Origin: an uncultured Bacteroidales bacterium
Lineage (GTDB): Bacteria; Bacteroidota; Bacteroidia; Bacteroidales; UBA932
Reading direction: 5' to 3'
NCBI GenBank assembly: GCA_934693135.1
Contig: CAKUVA010000011.1
Span: forward strand, 1-56,956
Length of the DNA stretch: 56,956 nucleotides
The notes under the pieces are model-generated. The model was not told where the DNA came from and did not search any database. It saw only the letters and a program-made list of their open reading frames with translations. Positions 18,861 through 27,405 of this stretch are shown here, one piece after another. How positions within the stretch are numbered: position 1 is the stretch's first letter; the number at the start of each line of letters is the position of its first letter. A program made the translations under genes and the position numbers.

Positions 18861-18902
18861 CCTCCGGTCCCCCATGATGGGGGAAGTGGGCCTTCGGGCT
18901 TT
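18861..18902. repeat. GC-rich palindromic intergenic element
   Basis: Just after the tamL stop, TCCCCCA (18868-18874) and TGGGGGA (18878-18884) form a 7-bp hairpin with a TGA loop, followed by GCC-TTCG-GGC (18890-18899). The block is far more GC-rich than its surroundings. It could be a terminator for tamL or a dispersed REP-like repeat; only one copy is visible here. Confidence 0.45.
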
Positions 18903-18931
18903 CCATCGCCACTCCTTACTCTGCTCGCCAA

Positions 18932-20257
18932 CTACTTTTTACTATAATATTTTGGCCAGCAGTCGGAGAGATAAGCCTTTAGCGCATCCTCGTGACGATT
19001 TGGTTCAGGATTATAAAAAACACGACCTTTCAACCCCTCAGGCATGAATTCTTGATCGACGAAATGTCCTGGATAATCATGTGCATATTTATACCCATCA
19101 CTATACCCAAGCTCTTTCATCAAAGCCGTAGGCGAATTTCTAAGATATAGTGGAATAGCCTCCGCTTGTGTCTTCGAAGCCACTTCAAGTGCTTCATTTA
19201 TCGCAAGATATGCTGAATTGCTTTTGGGCGATGACGCAAGATAAATAGTGGCCTCTGCCAAAGGAATACGTCCTTCAGGCATGCCTATGGAAGAGACTGT
19301 CTGGAAACAGGCATTGGCTAACAACAAAGCATTTGGATTGGCAAGACCAACATCCTCAGCCGCAGATATGCATAGCCTGCGAGCTATAAAAACAGGATCT
19401 TCGCCCCCATCAAGCATGCGAGCGAGATAATAAATCGCAGCATTTGGGTCTGAACCTCGTATACTCTTGATGAAAGCCGAAATGATGTCGTAATGCATAT
19501 CTCCACCTTTGTCATATCGTGCTGTGTTCGTCTGAAGACAAGACTCCACCACGGCATTATCGATAACAATATGGAATTTACCAGCAAATGAGTCTATAAC
19601 TATTTCCAGAATATTTAAAAGCTTTCTTGCGTCACCGCCACTATAGCGGAATAATGCTTCATTCTCATTGACAAAGATATCCTTATACTTGAGAATCTCA
19701 TCCTCATGTAACGCCCTATCAAGAAGCTGTTGCAAGTCCTCAGAATCCAGAGGCTTGAGAACAAATACTTGGCATCTGGATAAAAGCGGATTTATCACTT
19801 CGAAAGACGGATTTTCCGTCGTAGCTCCGATAAGAACCACCGTTCCATCCTCCACAGCCCCTAGCAAGGCATCTTGCTGAGCCTTGTTAAACCTATGTAT
19901 TTCGTCAATGAAAAGAATCGGCGCTCCTTTATCCGCTCCAAACATAGAAGATGCTTCTGCACGAGCATTGTCAATGACTTCGCGAACATCTTTCACTCCA
20001 GAACTAATTGCTGATAAGGTAAAGAATTTGCGATCCAGAGAATTTGCGACAATGCGAGCCAACGATGTTTTTCCAACACCAGGCGGCCCCCATAAAATAA
20101 ATGACGAGAGGTTGCCACCAAGTATCATATTCCTAAGGACGCATCCATCACCTACAAGATGCTTTTGGCCTACATATTCATTTAAAGTTCGTGGTCGCAT
20201 TCTCTCAGGAAGAGGTGGTAGCATCTTATTTGAAGGCATATTGTCGTTTTTCTTCAT
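18932..20257 (-). CDS. rarA: Replication-associated recombination protein RarA (MgsA, AAA+)
   Basis: AAA+ ATPase of the RarA/MgsA/WRNIP1 family that acts at stalled replication forks. The 441 residues show Walker A GPPGVGKTS (57-65), Walker B ILFIDEIHR (114-122), sensor 1 (GATTENPSF) and the SGGDARKLLNILE arginine region. The C-terminal MgsA helical domain has YAHDYPGHFVDQEFMP and a C-terminal FYNPEPNR-type segment. Length is normal. ATG 20257 (MKKNDNMPSNKMLPPLPERMRP) is used; Met7 is an alternative. It diverges from pyk across a 206-bp region containing a strong inverted repeat. Confidence 0.95.
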   Translation of the reverse strand: MKKNDNMPSNKMLPPLPERMRPRTLNEYVGQKHLVGDGCVLRNMILGGNLSSFILWGPPGVGKTSLARIVANSLDRKFFTLSAISSGVKDVREVIDNARAEASSMFGADKGAPILFIDEIHRFNKAQQDALLGAVEDGTVVLIGATTENPSFEVINPLLSRCQVFVLKPLDSEDLQQLLDRALHEDEILKYKDIFVNENEALFRYSGGDARKLLNILEIVIDSFAGKFHIVIDNAVVESCLQTNTARYDKGGDMHYDIISAFIKSIRGSDPNAAIYYLARMLDGGEDPVFIARRLCISAAEDVGLANPNALLLANACFQTVSSIGMPEGRIPLAEATIYLASSPKSNSAYLAINEALEVASKTQAEAIPLYLRNSPTALMKELGYSDGYKYAHDYPGHFVDQEFMPEGLKGRVFYNPEPNRHEDALKAYLSDCWPKYYSKK

Positions 20258-20286
20258 ATATAATGCAATTCATTATCATTCAATAC

Positions 20287-20327
20287 ATATAACAAATATG
20301 TTAAGCAAGATAACATTTTTGTTATAT
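20287..20327. repeat. 17-bp inverted repeat between rarA and pyk
   Basis: ATATAACAAATATGTTA (20287-20303) and TAACATTTTTGTTATAT (20311-20327) pair over 17 bp with one mismatch around a 7-nt loop. A second small hairpin, GGCTA-TT-TAGCC (20328-20339), abuts it. Both flanking genes start outward from here, so this is not a terminator of either; it may be an operator or a structured rarA leader. Confidence 0.7.
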
Positions 20328-20359
20328 GGCTATTTAGCCCAAAACTGGACCGACGTGTA

Positions 20360-20367
20360 CAAATATA
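20360..20367 (-). promoter_or_regulatory. Possible -7 box of rarA
   Basis: TATATTTG on the minus strand. If used, the rarA leader is about 95 nt and includes both hairpins at 20287-20339. A second match, TATGTTTG, lies at 20401-20408. Confidence 0.32.
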
Positions 20368-20424
20368 ATGAAAATATAACCGGCTTGTAGCTGCCTTCAC
20401 CAAACATATATCGGAAAAATTGAC

Positions 20425-20432
20425 TAAATTTG
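20425..20432 (+). promoter_or_regulatory. Probable -7 box of pyk
   Basis: TAAATTTG, 31 nt before the pyk ATG, matches the Bacteroidota -7 consensus. No good -33 element was seen. Confidence 0.42.
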
Positions 20433-20463
20433 TAATAAAGAACATAGGGAAAACCATCATACA

Positions 20464-21867
20464 ATGATTAGTAAAAAAACCAAAATAATCTGCACTATTG
20501 CAGACAATAGATGTGATGAAAATTTCATCCGTCAGCTCTACGAGAAAGGAATGAACGTCGTGCGCATAAATTCAGCTCATGCATCTCTGGAAGGCGCACA
20601 GAAAATAGTGGATAATGTCCGTAAGGTTTCCGACAGAATCGGCATTCTCATTGACACGAAAGGACCTGAGGTAAGGCTCACACAGATGGCTAATTCCGTT
20701 GGGTTCGTTGCACACACAGATGAAATTTTAGAGATAATAGATGACTCCACGAAGGCCTGCTGCAAGGGAAAGCTTTACACTACATATCCTCACATGGCAG
20801 AAGATGTGCCAGTCGGATCTGACATATTGATAGATGATGGGTCAGTAGATTTGTCGGTAATCGATAAAGAAGACGGAAAACTCATCTGTAAAGTAATGAA
20901 CGAAGGTGTAATAAAAGGGCACAAGAGTGTCAATGTACCAAATGTCCATATAAATCTTCCTGCTGTTACGGAGAAAGACAAAAAATTCATCCACTGGGCT
21001 ATTAAAGCAGACATTGATTTCATTGCACATTCGTTTGTCCGTAGTGCAAATGATCTTCATGAGATTCAAGAGATCTTGGATTCAGAAGATAGTCATCTGA
21101 AAATAATCTCAAAGATAGAGAACCAGCAGGGGATTGATAATTTGGATGACATCCTCACATATTGCTATGGGATAATGGTTGCGAGAGGAGATCTTGGAGT
21201 AGAAATTCCAGCAGAACGTATTCCATTGGTACAGAGAGATATAGTAAAAGCTTGCAGAGATCGTAAAAAACCTGTAATTGTGGCCACGCAGATGCTTCAG
21301 AGCATGATTGAGAATCCGCGTCCTACAAGAGCTGAGGTCACTGACGTGGCTAATGCTATTTTCCAAAGTGCCGATGCAATAATGTTAAGCGGGGAGAGCG
21401 CATATGGAAAATATCCTGTGGAAGCTGTCGAAACCATGACAAAGATTGCGCTCCAAACCGAACAAACTATAGACGTAAATCTAAATCTTGATCTCAGAAA
21501 AGCAGTTAAGCCTGTTGCTGTGGTTTTAGCACGTTCTCTCGTGGCTGCAACGCAGGAGTTGCCTGTCAAGGCACTCATATTCGATACGTATACTGGACGC
21601 GTAGGACGCTATATTTCTACATTCAGACCCAAAGTGCCAATTTATGCAATGTGCTACAATCGATACACTATGAGGGAATTGGCTCTCGTATTCGGTGTGA
21701 ATGCCTACCCATTCGACAAAGTACGTGACAAGGAAGAATTCGCACAGAAATCGATTGAGATCCTATCTACAGAAGGCAAGATTTCAGAAGGAGATCTCGT
21801 TGGCTTCATAGGTGGAGTGTTTGGAGCTCAAGTTGGAGCTACTTACATGGAGCTTAAATACGTATAG
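20464..21867 (+). CDS. pyk: Pyruvate kinase
   Basis: Final ATP-yielding step of glycolysis, phosphoenolpyruvate to pyruvate. The 467 residues carry KKTKIICTI at the N-terminus, substrate-binding ISKIENQQGI, MVARGDLGVEIP and RPTRAEVTDVANAIFQSADAIMLSGESAYG, the standard pyruvate kinase signature, and a C-terminal allosteric-type domain. It begins at ATG 20464. Two small exported-protein genes follow with spacers of 2 and 0 nt, so pyk probably heads a three-gene transcript. With the PPi-type phosphofructokinase elsewhere in the window, it fits a glycolytic anaerobe. Confidence 0.97.
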   Translation: MISKKTKIICTIADNRCDENFIRQLYEKGMNVVRINSAHASLEGAQKIVDNVRKVSDRIGILIDTKGPEVRLTQMANSVGFVAHTDEILEIIDDSTKACCKGKLYTTYPHMAEDVPVGSDILIDDGSVDLSVIDKEDGKLICKVMNEGVIKGHKSVNVPNVHINLPAVTEKDKKFIHWAIKADIDFIAHSFVRSANDLHEIQEILDSEDSHLKIISKIENQQGIDNLDDILTYCYGIMVARGDLGVEIPAERIPLVQRDIVKACRDRKKPVIVATQMLQSMIENPRPTRAEVTDVANAIFQSADAIMLSGESAYGKYPVEAVETMTKIALQTEQTIDVNLNLDLRKAVKPVAVVLARSLVAATQELPVKALIFDTYTGRVGRYISTFRPKVPIYAMCYNRYTMRELALVFGVNAYPFDKVRDKEEFAQKSIEILSTEGKISEGDLVGFIGGVFGAQVGATYMELKYV

Positions 21868-21869
21868 GA

Positions 21870-22412
21870 TTGAATTTACGCATCACAATTTATGTCTTAG
21901 TTATTGCCGCGAGCGTGTTATTGCCATCGCGGAGAATATGTGCGCAAAATGCTGAACTGGGGTTATTATCTTCTCTGAAATCAGCTGGTGTCAGTTTTAT
22001 GATGATGAACAAAAATGGTAATATGTCATTGGCACGCATCTATGTAGATTTGGACAAAGTGCTACGAGGCGTAGAACAGACTCCGGGTGTTAAAGCAGAT
22101 TATCATATCTTATTATCATTAACAGATAAAAAATGGGGAGACGCTCTTGGGTTGAATCTTCTAGCAGGTCCGGGAGCAGCTGTCGGGTACGCCATCGATA
22201 AAGGTAAAAGTCATGGTATGATTGCTGGATTATCTGGCGTATTCATGGCAAGGTTTTCATTTAAGCCGCCAGTAACGATATCTGTTGGATTGTCATGCAT
22301 AATGGGATGTCATATAACAACAAAAAGTAAGTTTGAAAAGACACTCACTCTTTACAAATCCGGCATCTATAATGCCTATATTCCTGAAATAACCATAAAT
22401 TGGCAATTCTGA
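21870..22412 (+). CDS. Small exported protein of unknown function (TTG start)
   Basis: I do not recognise this 180-residue protein. It starts two bases after the pyk stop at TTG 21870; no ATG occurs in frame until after the signal peptide, so TTG is the best start. A signal sequence (LRITIYVLVIAASVLLPSRRICAQ) is followed by alternating strands and a C-terminal TINWQF, suggesting a small outer-membrane or periplasmic beta protein. Segments such as GPGAAVGYAIDKGKSHGMIAGLSGVFMARF look like barrel strands. The same-strand neighbour at 22413 is of similar type. Possibly both form an envelope pair riding on the pyk transcript. Confidence 0.68.
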   Translation: MNLRITIYVLVIAASVLLPSRRICAQNAELGLLSSLKSAGVSFMMMNKNGNMSLARIYVDLDKVLRGVEQTPGVKADYHILLSLTDKKWGDALGLNLLAGPGAAVGYAIDKGKSHGMIAGLSGVFMARFSFKPPVTISVGLSCIMGCHITTKSKFEKTLTLYKSGIYNAYIPEITINWQF

Positions 22413-23027
22413 ATGAAAGCGGCAGGACGATACATAATCATCATATTGTCATTGATTTGCATTTGCACATTGACAGAAGCAGCACAGTTCGGTCGAAGAT
22501 TCAGATTCGGGGCTGAATGGGGGATTCACTACAATCCTATTTCTTTGGAACAGAGCAATTTTATTGCGTCAGAAGGATATCTCGTGGAAAGTAATGAGTT
22601 GGTATCCGGCTTTCATATCAATGGTATGATCAATGGTTTTGTCGGATATGATTTCTCAAGTTGTGTCAATGTCGCTGTACATTCCGGATACCTTGGCTTA
22701 CAGAAAGGGGAGAGAGTTATCCCGATATCCGTCAGAGGGACCTATTGCCTATCTGAAAAACAAACGCTAACTGGAAGCAATATTTTTATTGAAAGCGGCG
22801 TAGGATTCCTAAAAGAACACCCTTTATCGTGGATTTCCAAAATTGGGTATAGTTATCGTGTAAACCTTGGCCCGATTTCAGTAGATGTCAATGCTGCAGC
22901 TCTATTTTCGTATTCTCATCCTGAGGTCTACGACAAATACGGCGGGCATATCGTTGCAAGAAAGAACTTAGGATACAGCAGAGCATATAATTTAGGCATA
23001 TTGTTGACGACAGCAATAGTTTTTTAG
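22413..23027 (+). CDS. Putative small outer-membrane beta-barrel protein
   Basis: A 204-residue protein with a signal peptide (MKAAGRYIIIILSLICICTLTEA) and repeated amphipathic strands (FRFGAEWGIHYNPI, NVAVHSGYLGL, IFIESGVGFL, VDVNAAALFSYS), ending with LGILLTTAIVF, a C-terminal aromatic strand typical of outer-membrane barrels. Its ATG directly abuts the TGA of the preceding exported protein, so the two are translated together. No family was recognised and no function can be given. Confidence 0.72.
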   Translation: MKAAGRYIIIILSLICICTLTEAAQFGRRFRFGAEWGIHYNPISLEQSNFIASEGYLVESNELVSGFHINGMINGFVGYDFSSCVNVAVHSGYLGLQKGERVIPISVRGTYCLSEKQTLTGSNIFIESGVGFLKEHPLSWISKIGYSYRVNLGPISVDVNAAALFSYSHPEVYDKYGGHIVARKNLGYSRAYNLGILLTTAIVF

Positions 23028-23039
23028 GCGGATTCTTAT

Positions 23040-23047
23040 TATTTTTG
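23040..23047 (+). promoter_or_regulatory. Probable -7 box of the flavoprotein gene
   Basis: TATTTTTG matches TAnnTTTG, 28 nt upstream of the ATG at 23076. No TTG at the proper -33 distance. Confidence 0.4.
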
Positions 23048-23075
23048 TACATTAGAATCTGATAAATAACCTTAT

Positions 23076-24227
23076 ATGATACTTTCAGAACGTGTCAGAT
23101 ATGTTGGTGTCAATGATCACCGCAATATTCTGTTCGAAAATCAGTGGTCACTTCCAGTAGGCGTGGCTTATAATTCATATCTCATTGTAGATAAAAAAAT
23201 TGCGCTCCTTGATACAGTTGCTGCAGAATTTAGTGAAGATTTTGTAAGAAACATCAAGGGAGAAATAGGGGATAGGGCTGTAGATTATCTGATAATCAAT
23301 CATATGGAGCCTGATCATTCAGCTCTAATTTCTCTTGTTCGAACTAATTGGCCAAATATCACGATTGTCACTAACGCAAAGGCCGTGCCTATGATTGAAG
23401 GATATCAAGGGATTACGAAAAATATCCTAACAATTAAAGAGGGGGATACACTCAGTCTCGGAACTTCAACATTAAAGTTTATAATGACACCGATGGTACA
23501 CTGGCCAGAGACCATGATGACATATCTTGTCGAAGAAGAGACCTTGTTTTCGGGAGATGCTTTTGGGTGTTTTGGCGCTGTTGAAGGCATCAAAAAAGAC
23601 AGATTCGATGAGTTTAGAGACGAGATGGTAAGATACTATGCAAGTATTGTCGGAAAATATGGACAACCAGTGCAGACTGCACTCAAGAAACTTGCTGGAA
23701 CCGGAATTTCAAGAATATGCAGTACACATGGTCCAATATGGGAACAGCAGATTGATAAAGTTGTTGCTTTGTACGACACAATGAGTAAATACGAGGCTGA
23801 CAAAGGTATCTGTATAATATATGGCTCCATGTATGGAAACACCGAAAAAGCGGCTGAAGCAATTTACGGAGAATGCATCAAAAGAGGTGTTAAATGCGTA
23901 ATTCACAATGCATCCGTTGAGAATCCATCATTCATATACAAAGATATTTTCGAATACAATACGATTGTCTGTGGCTCTCCTACATATAACAATGACATAT
24001 TTCCAGCTGTAAGGAATATTCTATATGGTATATGTTCCCGCCAAGTTAAAAACAGACGTTTCGCTTCATTTGGATCGTTCACATGGGCTGGAGCAAGCGT
24101 CAAGCTAATGAATGAAATGGCAGCAAATGCTGGGATGTCAGTGATTTCCGATGGAATGTCATTTCGTCAAGCATTCAAGGATGGATGCGCTGATGTGACG
24201 AAATTTGTCGATAGCATACTCGCCTAA
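23076..24227 (+). CDS. FprA family A-type flavoprotein (flavodiiron protein)
   Basis: Cytoplasmic O2 or NO reductase that protects anaerobes. The 383 residues comprise a metallo-beta-lactamase-like diiron domain (1-240) with ligands H76, E78, D80 and H81 (NHMEPDH), a histidine in MVHWPE, an aspartate in SGDAFG and a histidine in STHGPIW, all in place. A flavodoxin-like FMN domain follows (about 245-383, GSMYGNTEKAAEAI, then GSPTYNNDIFPAV). Rubredoxin extensions are absent, so an external electron donor is needed. Whether it prefers O2 or NO cannot be read from the sequence. It has its own -7 box. Confidence 0.95.
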   Translation: MILSERVRYVGVNDHRNILFENQWSLPVGVAYNSYLIVDKKIALLDTVAAEFSEDFVRNIKGEIGDRAVDYLIINHMEPDHSALISLVRTNWPNITIVTNAKAVPMIEGYQGITKNILTIKEGDTLSLGTSTLKFIMTPMVHWPETMMTYLVEEETLFSGDAFGCFGAVEGIKKDRFDEFRDEMVRYYASIVGKYGQPVQTALKKLAGTGISRICSTHGPIWEQQIDKVVALYDTMSKYEADKGICIIYGSMYGNTEKAAEAIYGECIKRGVKCVIHNASVENPSFIYKDIFEYNTIVCGSPTYNNDIFPAVRNILYGICSRQVKNRRFASFGSFTWAGASVKLMNEMAANAGMSVISDGMSFRQAFKDGCADVTKFVDSILA

Positions 24228-24274
24228 CCAGTATTCGCATTGTTGTTACACAATTTATATTATGTTAAGTTAGC

Positions 24275-25924
24275 ATGGTTTTACAACTACTTTCACTATT
24301 CGGAGCAATTGGACTTTTCCTTTATGGTCTAAATATGCTCAGCAGCGGATTGCTGAAAATCTCCGGAGACAAACTGAATACATTCGTGCCATGGATGCGT
24401 AAAAATCCAGTAAACAGTATCTTGGCAGGATTTGGTATAACAGCTATAGCAGAATCATCAAGCGCTGCCACAGTCATGGTTGTAAGTTTTGTCAATGCGG
24501 GCGTATTGACATTGGCACAGTCCATACTCATCATTATGGGAGCAAATATTGGAGCATCACTCACGACTTGGATTATAGCTGCACTCGGATTCAAATTAGG
24601 ATTTACGACCTACACATATCCTATTATAGCACTCGGATTCATTTTGACAATGATGAAGGGAAAACGCAGGAAAGCAATCGGTGATCTAATATTGAGCTTC
24701 GCTCTAATGTTCCTCGGACTTTACTACATGAATATCAACTTCCCTTCCCTGTCTGAATTCCCAAGAATGGGAGAAACCATTATGAATTTCGACGGACAAG
24801 GCTTTCTCTCTATATTGACATTCATGGCCATAGGCTGTCTCCTCGCAGGCATTCTTCAGTCTACTGGAGCTATAACATTGACAATGGTAATGTTCAGTGC
24901 CGGTTGGATTAGCTTAGACCTCGCTGCGGCAATGGTACTCGGTGAAAATATAGGAACGACTATCTCCGCCAATATAGCTGCCACTGATGCCAATGTTTCA
25001 GCAAAAAGAGCTGCAATAGTCCATACTCTCTTCAATGTTTTTGGTGCAGTTTTAGCTCTCATTGCATTTCATCCTTTTCTTAAGCTAACTAACAGTATAT
25101 CGGGAGGTTACGGGATTTTTGCAATAGCTACATTCCACACTCTTTTTAATCTTTTCAATACTTGTATTCTCGCATGGTTTACTAAACCAATTGAGAAGCT
25201 CGTGACATTCTTAGTTTCATCACAGGATGATACCGACAACTCAAAACTCAAATATATCTCATCAAGACAGTTCGGCTCCCCTGCTATCTCCATTGCATTA
25301 GCATTCAAGGAAGTAGCCCATTTCGGTGAAGTCATGCACGATGGATTTTCTGATGTGCGTAATGCCGTTAATGAGACAGATCCTGACAAATTCGAAGAAT
25401 ATCGTACAAAGCTCGTCCAACTTGAGGAATTATCTGACAGAATGGAATATCAGATTGCGCAATTTCTGAATAGTGTGTCATCTGAATCCATCAGCGAATA
25501 CGAGGCGGAAGAAATCAAGGTTCTATATCGTGTCATAGGTGAACTGGAAAGTCTGGGAGACAGTGGCGAAAATATAAGTAGAATTCTTGATCGTGAACGT
25601 GTACACAATAGAAAACTCGATGCTGAGACAATCGGTAAGATCAACGTTATGATCGAAAAGGTTGACAAGGCCTATAACGTAATGGTTGCTAATCTTAAAG
25701 AAGCTACCACTTCCAGTCTGAAAGACATAAGTAATGCCTATTCGGCTGAAGACGAAATCAACGAAACCAGAAACATTCTCCGCGAGGAGGGCATTAATCA
25801 TATCGAGCAGCATACTGGTAACTATCAATCTCTCAACTATTTTCTCGATATAATCTCAGAACTTGAGGCTATGGGAGATTTCATGATCAATGTATCTCAA
25901 GCTATAGTAAGAAACGACGCATAA
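24275..25924 (+). CDS. Na/Pi cotransporter family protein with PhoU-like tail
   Basis: Inner-membrane sodium-phosphate symporter of the NptA/YjbB type, 549 residues. The membrane half (1-310) carries two Na/Pi repeats with the glutamine/serine-rich signatures: AIAESSSAATVMVVSFV with GANIGASLTTWIIAALG, and GILQSTGAITLTMVMF with GENIGTTISANIAA. Residues about 340-549 are cytoplasmic and helical with PhoU-like repeats (MEYQIAQFLNSV, ELESLGDSGENISRIL). This domain fusion is common in bacteria and may regulate transport. It lies 6 nt upstream of rlmD, so the two may form a transcript. Confidence 0.94.
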   Translation: MVLQLLSLFGAIGLFLYGLNMLSSGLLKISGDKLNTFVPWMRKNPVNSILAGFGITAIAESSSAATVMVVSFVNAGVLTLAQSILIIMGANIGASLTTWIIAALGFKLGFTTYTYPIIALGFILTMMKGKRRKAIGDLILSFALMFLGLYYMNINFPSLSEFPRMGETIMNFDGQGFLSILTFMAIGCLLAGILQSTGAITLTMVMFSAGWISLDLAAAMVLGENIGTTISANIAATDANVSAKRAAIVHTLFNVFGAVLALIAFHPFLKLTNSISGGYGIFAIATFHTLFNLFNTCILAWFTKPIEKLVTFLVSSQDDTDNSKLKYISSRQFGSPAISIALAFKEVAHFGEVMHDGFSDVRNAVNETDPDKFEEYRTKLVQLEELSDRMEYQIAQFLNSVSSESISEYEAEEIKVLYRVIGELESLGDSGENISRILDRERVHNRKLDAETIGKINVMIEKVDKAYNVMVANLKEATTSSLKDISNAYSAEDEINETRNILREEGINHIEQHTGNYQSLNYFLDIISELEAMGDFMINVSQAIVRNDA

Positions 25925-25929
25925 AAAAC

Positions 25930-27405
25930 ATGGCAAGAAAAAAATCAGATATCGTTCTACAGAATGTCTTAATTGAAGCAGTTGCGGCAGAAGGAAAAGC
26001 TTTGGCCCACGTAAATGGTACAGTAGTATTTGTCGAATTCGCGGTTCCAGGTGATATTGTAGACGTAAAAGTTACAAAAAAGAAAAAAAATTACATGGAG
26101 GGATTTATATTATCAATAGTAAAGCCCTCAGAACATAGGTTAAAGCCGTTTTGCGAACATTTCGGAATATGTGGTGGGTGTAAGTGGCAGCCACTTCCGT
26201 ATGAAATGCAATTGCAAGCCAAACAGCAGCAAGTATGGGATCAACTCGTAAGAATCGGCCATCTCGAGATTCCTGAAATATCCCCTATCTTACCTTCAGA
26301 AAACACCATATATTATAGGAACAAGTTGGAATTCACATTTTCGTCAAAACGTTGGATATATGACAACGAAGATCCTGAGAGTCTCACTTCCGAAGAGAAA
26401 TGCGGATTAGGATTCCATGTAGGGCGATTTTTTGACAAGGTATTGGATATAAGGCATTGTTATCTTCAGCCTGAGCCTTCCAACAAAATACGACTTTTTG
26501 TAAAAGAGTATGCAATAAAAAACGGATTAGAATTCTACAACATTCGTGAAAATACAGGTTTCCTTAGAAATATGATTGTACGCAACAACAAGCTGGGCAA
26601 TGTTATGCTGACTGTTTGTTTTGCATATAATGACATGGAAGCCATAAGTAAAATGCTTGATACAGTATCTGAAGCATTCCCTGAGATAACATCACTTTAC
26701 TATGTGATAAACGAGAAATTAAATGATTCAATAGGAGATCTTGAATGCATACTTTACAAGGGAAATGATGCCATCTGGGAAAGCATGGGCAAGCTCAAGT
26801 TTAAGATAGGACCTAAATCATTCTATCAGACAAACAGCGAGCAGGCATACAGACTTTATTCCGTAGCAAAGGATTTTGCATCTTTAACTGGTAACGAGAC
26901 TGTCTATGACCTCTATACCGGCACAGGGACAATAGCCCAATTCGTGTCGGATAAAGCTACTAAAGTTATAGGAATAGAATATGTAAAGGAGGCTATTGAT
27001 GATGCTAAAATCAATGCAAAAGCCAACGGAATAGAAAACTGTTCATTCTACGCCGGCGATATGAAAGATATCTTGACATCTGAGTTTATAGCAGAACACG
27101 GACAACCAGAAGTTATGATAATAGACCCTCCAAGGGCTGGAATGCATCCTGATGTTGTGAAAGTGATATTGGAAACAGCCCCTGAACGTATCGTATACGT
27201 AAGCTGCAATCCTGCTTCACAAGCACGTGACTTATCAATGATGTCGGACAAATATGAAATAACAGCTGTACAGCCTGTAGATATGTTTCCTCACACTATG
27301 CATGTTGAGAACGTTTGCGCCCTCAGACGTCGTCCGGAAGACGAAATCAAAAGGCGCGAGGCTGCAAGGTGTCAGATTAACGAAACTAAAAATATAAATA
27401 AATGA
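25930..27405 (+). CDS. rlmD: 23S rRNA (uracil-5-)-methyltransferase RlmD family
   Basis: RNA m5U methyltransferase, 491 residues. A TRAM domain (about 10-75) is followed by the Fe-S cysteine set CEHFGICGGC plus the cysteine of RHCYLQP, and then the SAM-binding domain (VYDLYTGTGTIAQF, IIDPPRAGMHPDV) with catalytic cysteine in VSCNPASQARDL. This family includes RlmD, RlmC and TrmA; the cluster fits RlmD or RlmC best, so the exact target uridine is a family-level inference. The last codons overlap the antiporter start by four bases (ATGA). Confidence 0.92.
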   Translation: MARKKSDIVLQNVLIEAVAAEGKALAHVNGTVVFVEFAVPGDIVDVKVTKKKKNYMEGFILSIVKPSEHRLKPFCEHFGICGGCKWQPLPYEMQLQAKQQQVWDQLVRIGHLEIPEISPILPSENTIYYRNKLEFTFSSKRWIYDNEDPESLTSEEKCGLGFHVGRFFDKVLDIRHCYLQPEPSNKIRLFVKEYAIKNGLEFYNIRENTGFLRNMIVRNNKLGNVMLTVCFAYNDMEAISKMLDTVSEAFPEITSLYYVINEKLNDSIGDLECILYKGNDAIWESMGKLKFKIGPKSFYQTNSEQAYRLYSVAKDFASLTGNETVYDLYTGTGTIAQFVSDKATKVIGIEYVKEAIDDAKINAKANGIENCSFYAGDMKDILTSEFIAEHGQPEVMIIDPPRAGMHPDVVKVILETAPERIVYVSCNPASQARDLSMMSDKYEITAVQPVDMFPHTMHVENVCALRRRPEDEIKRREAARCQINETKNINK

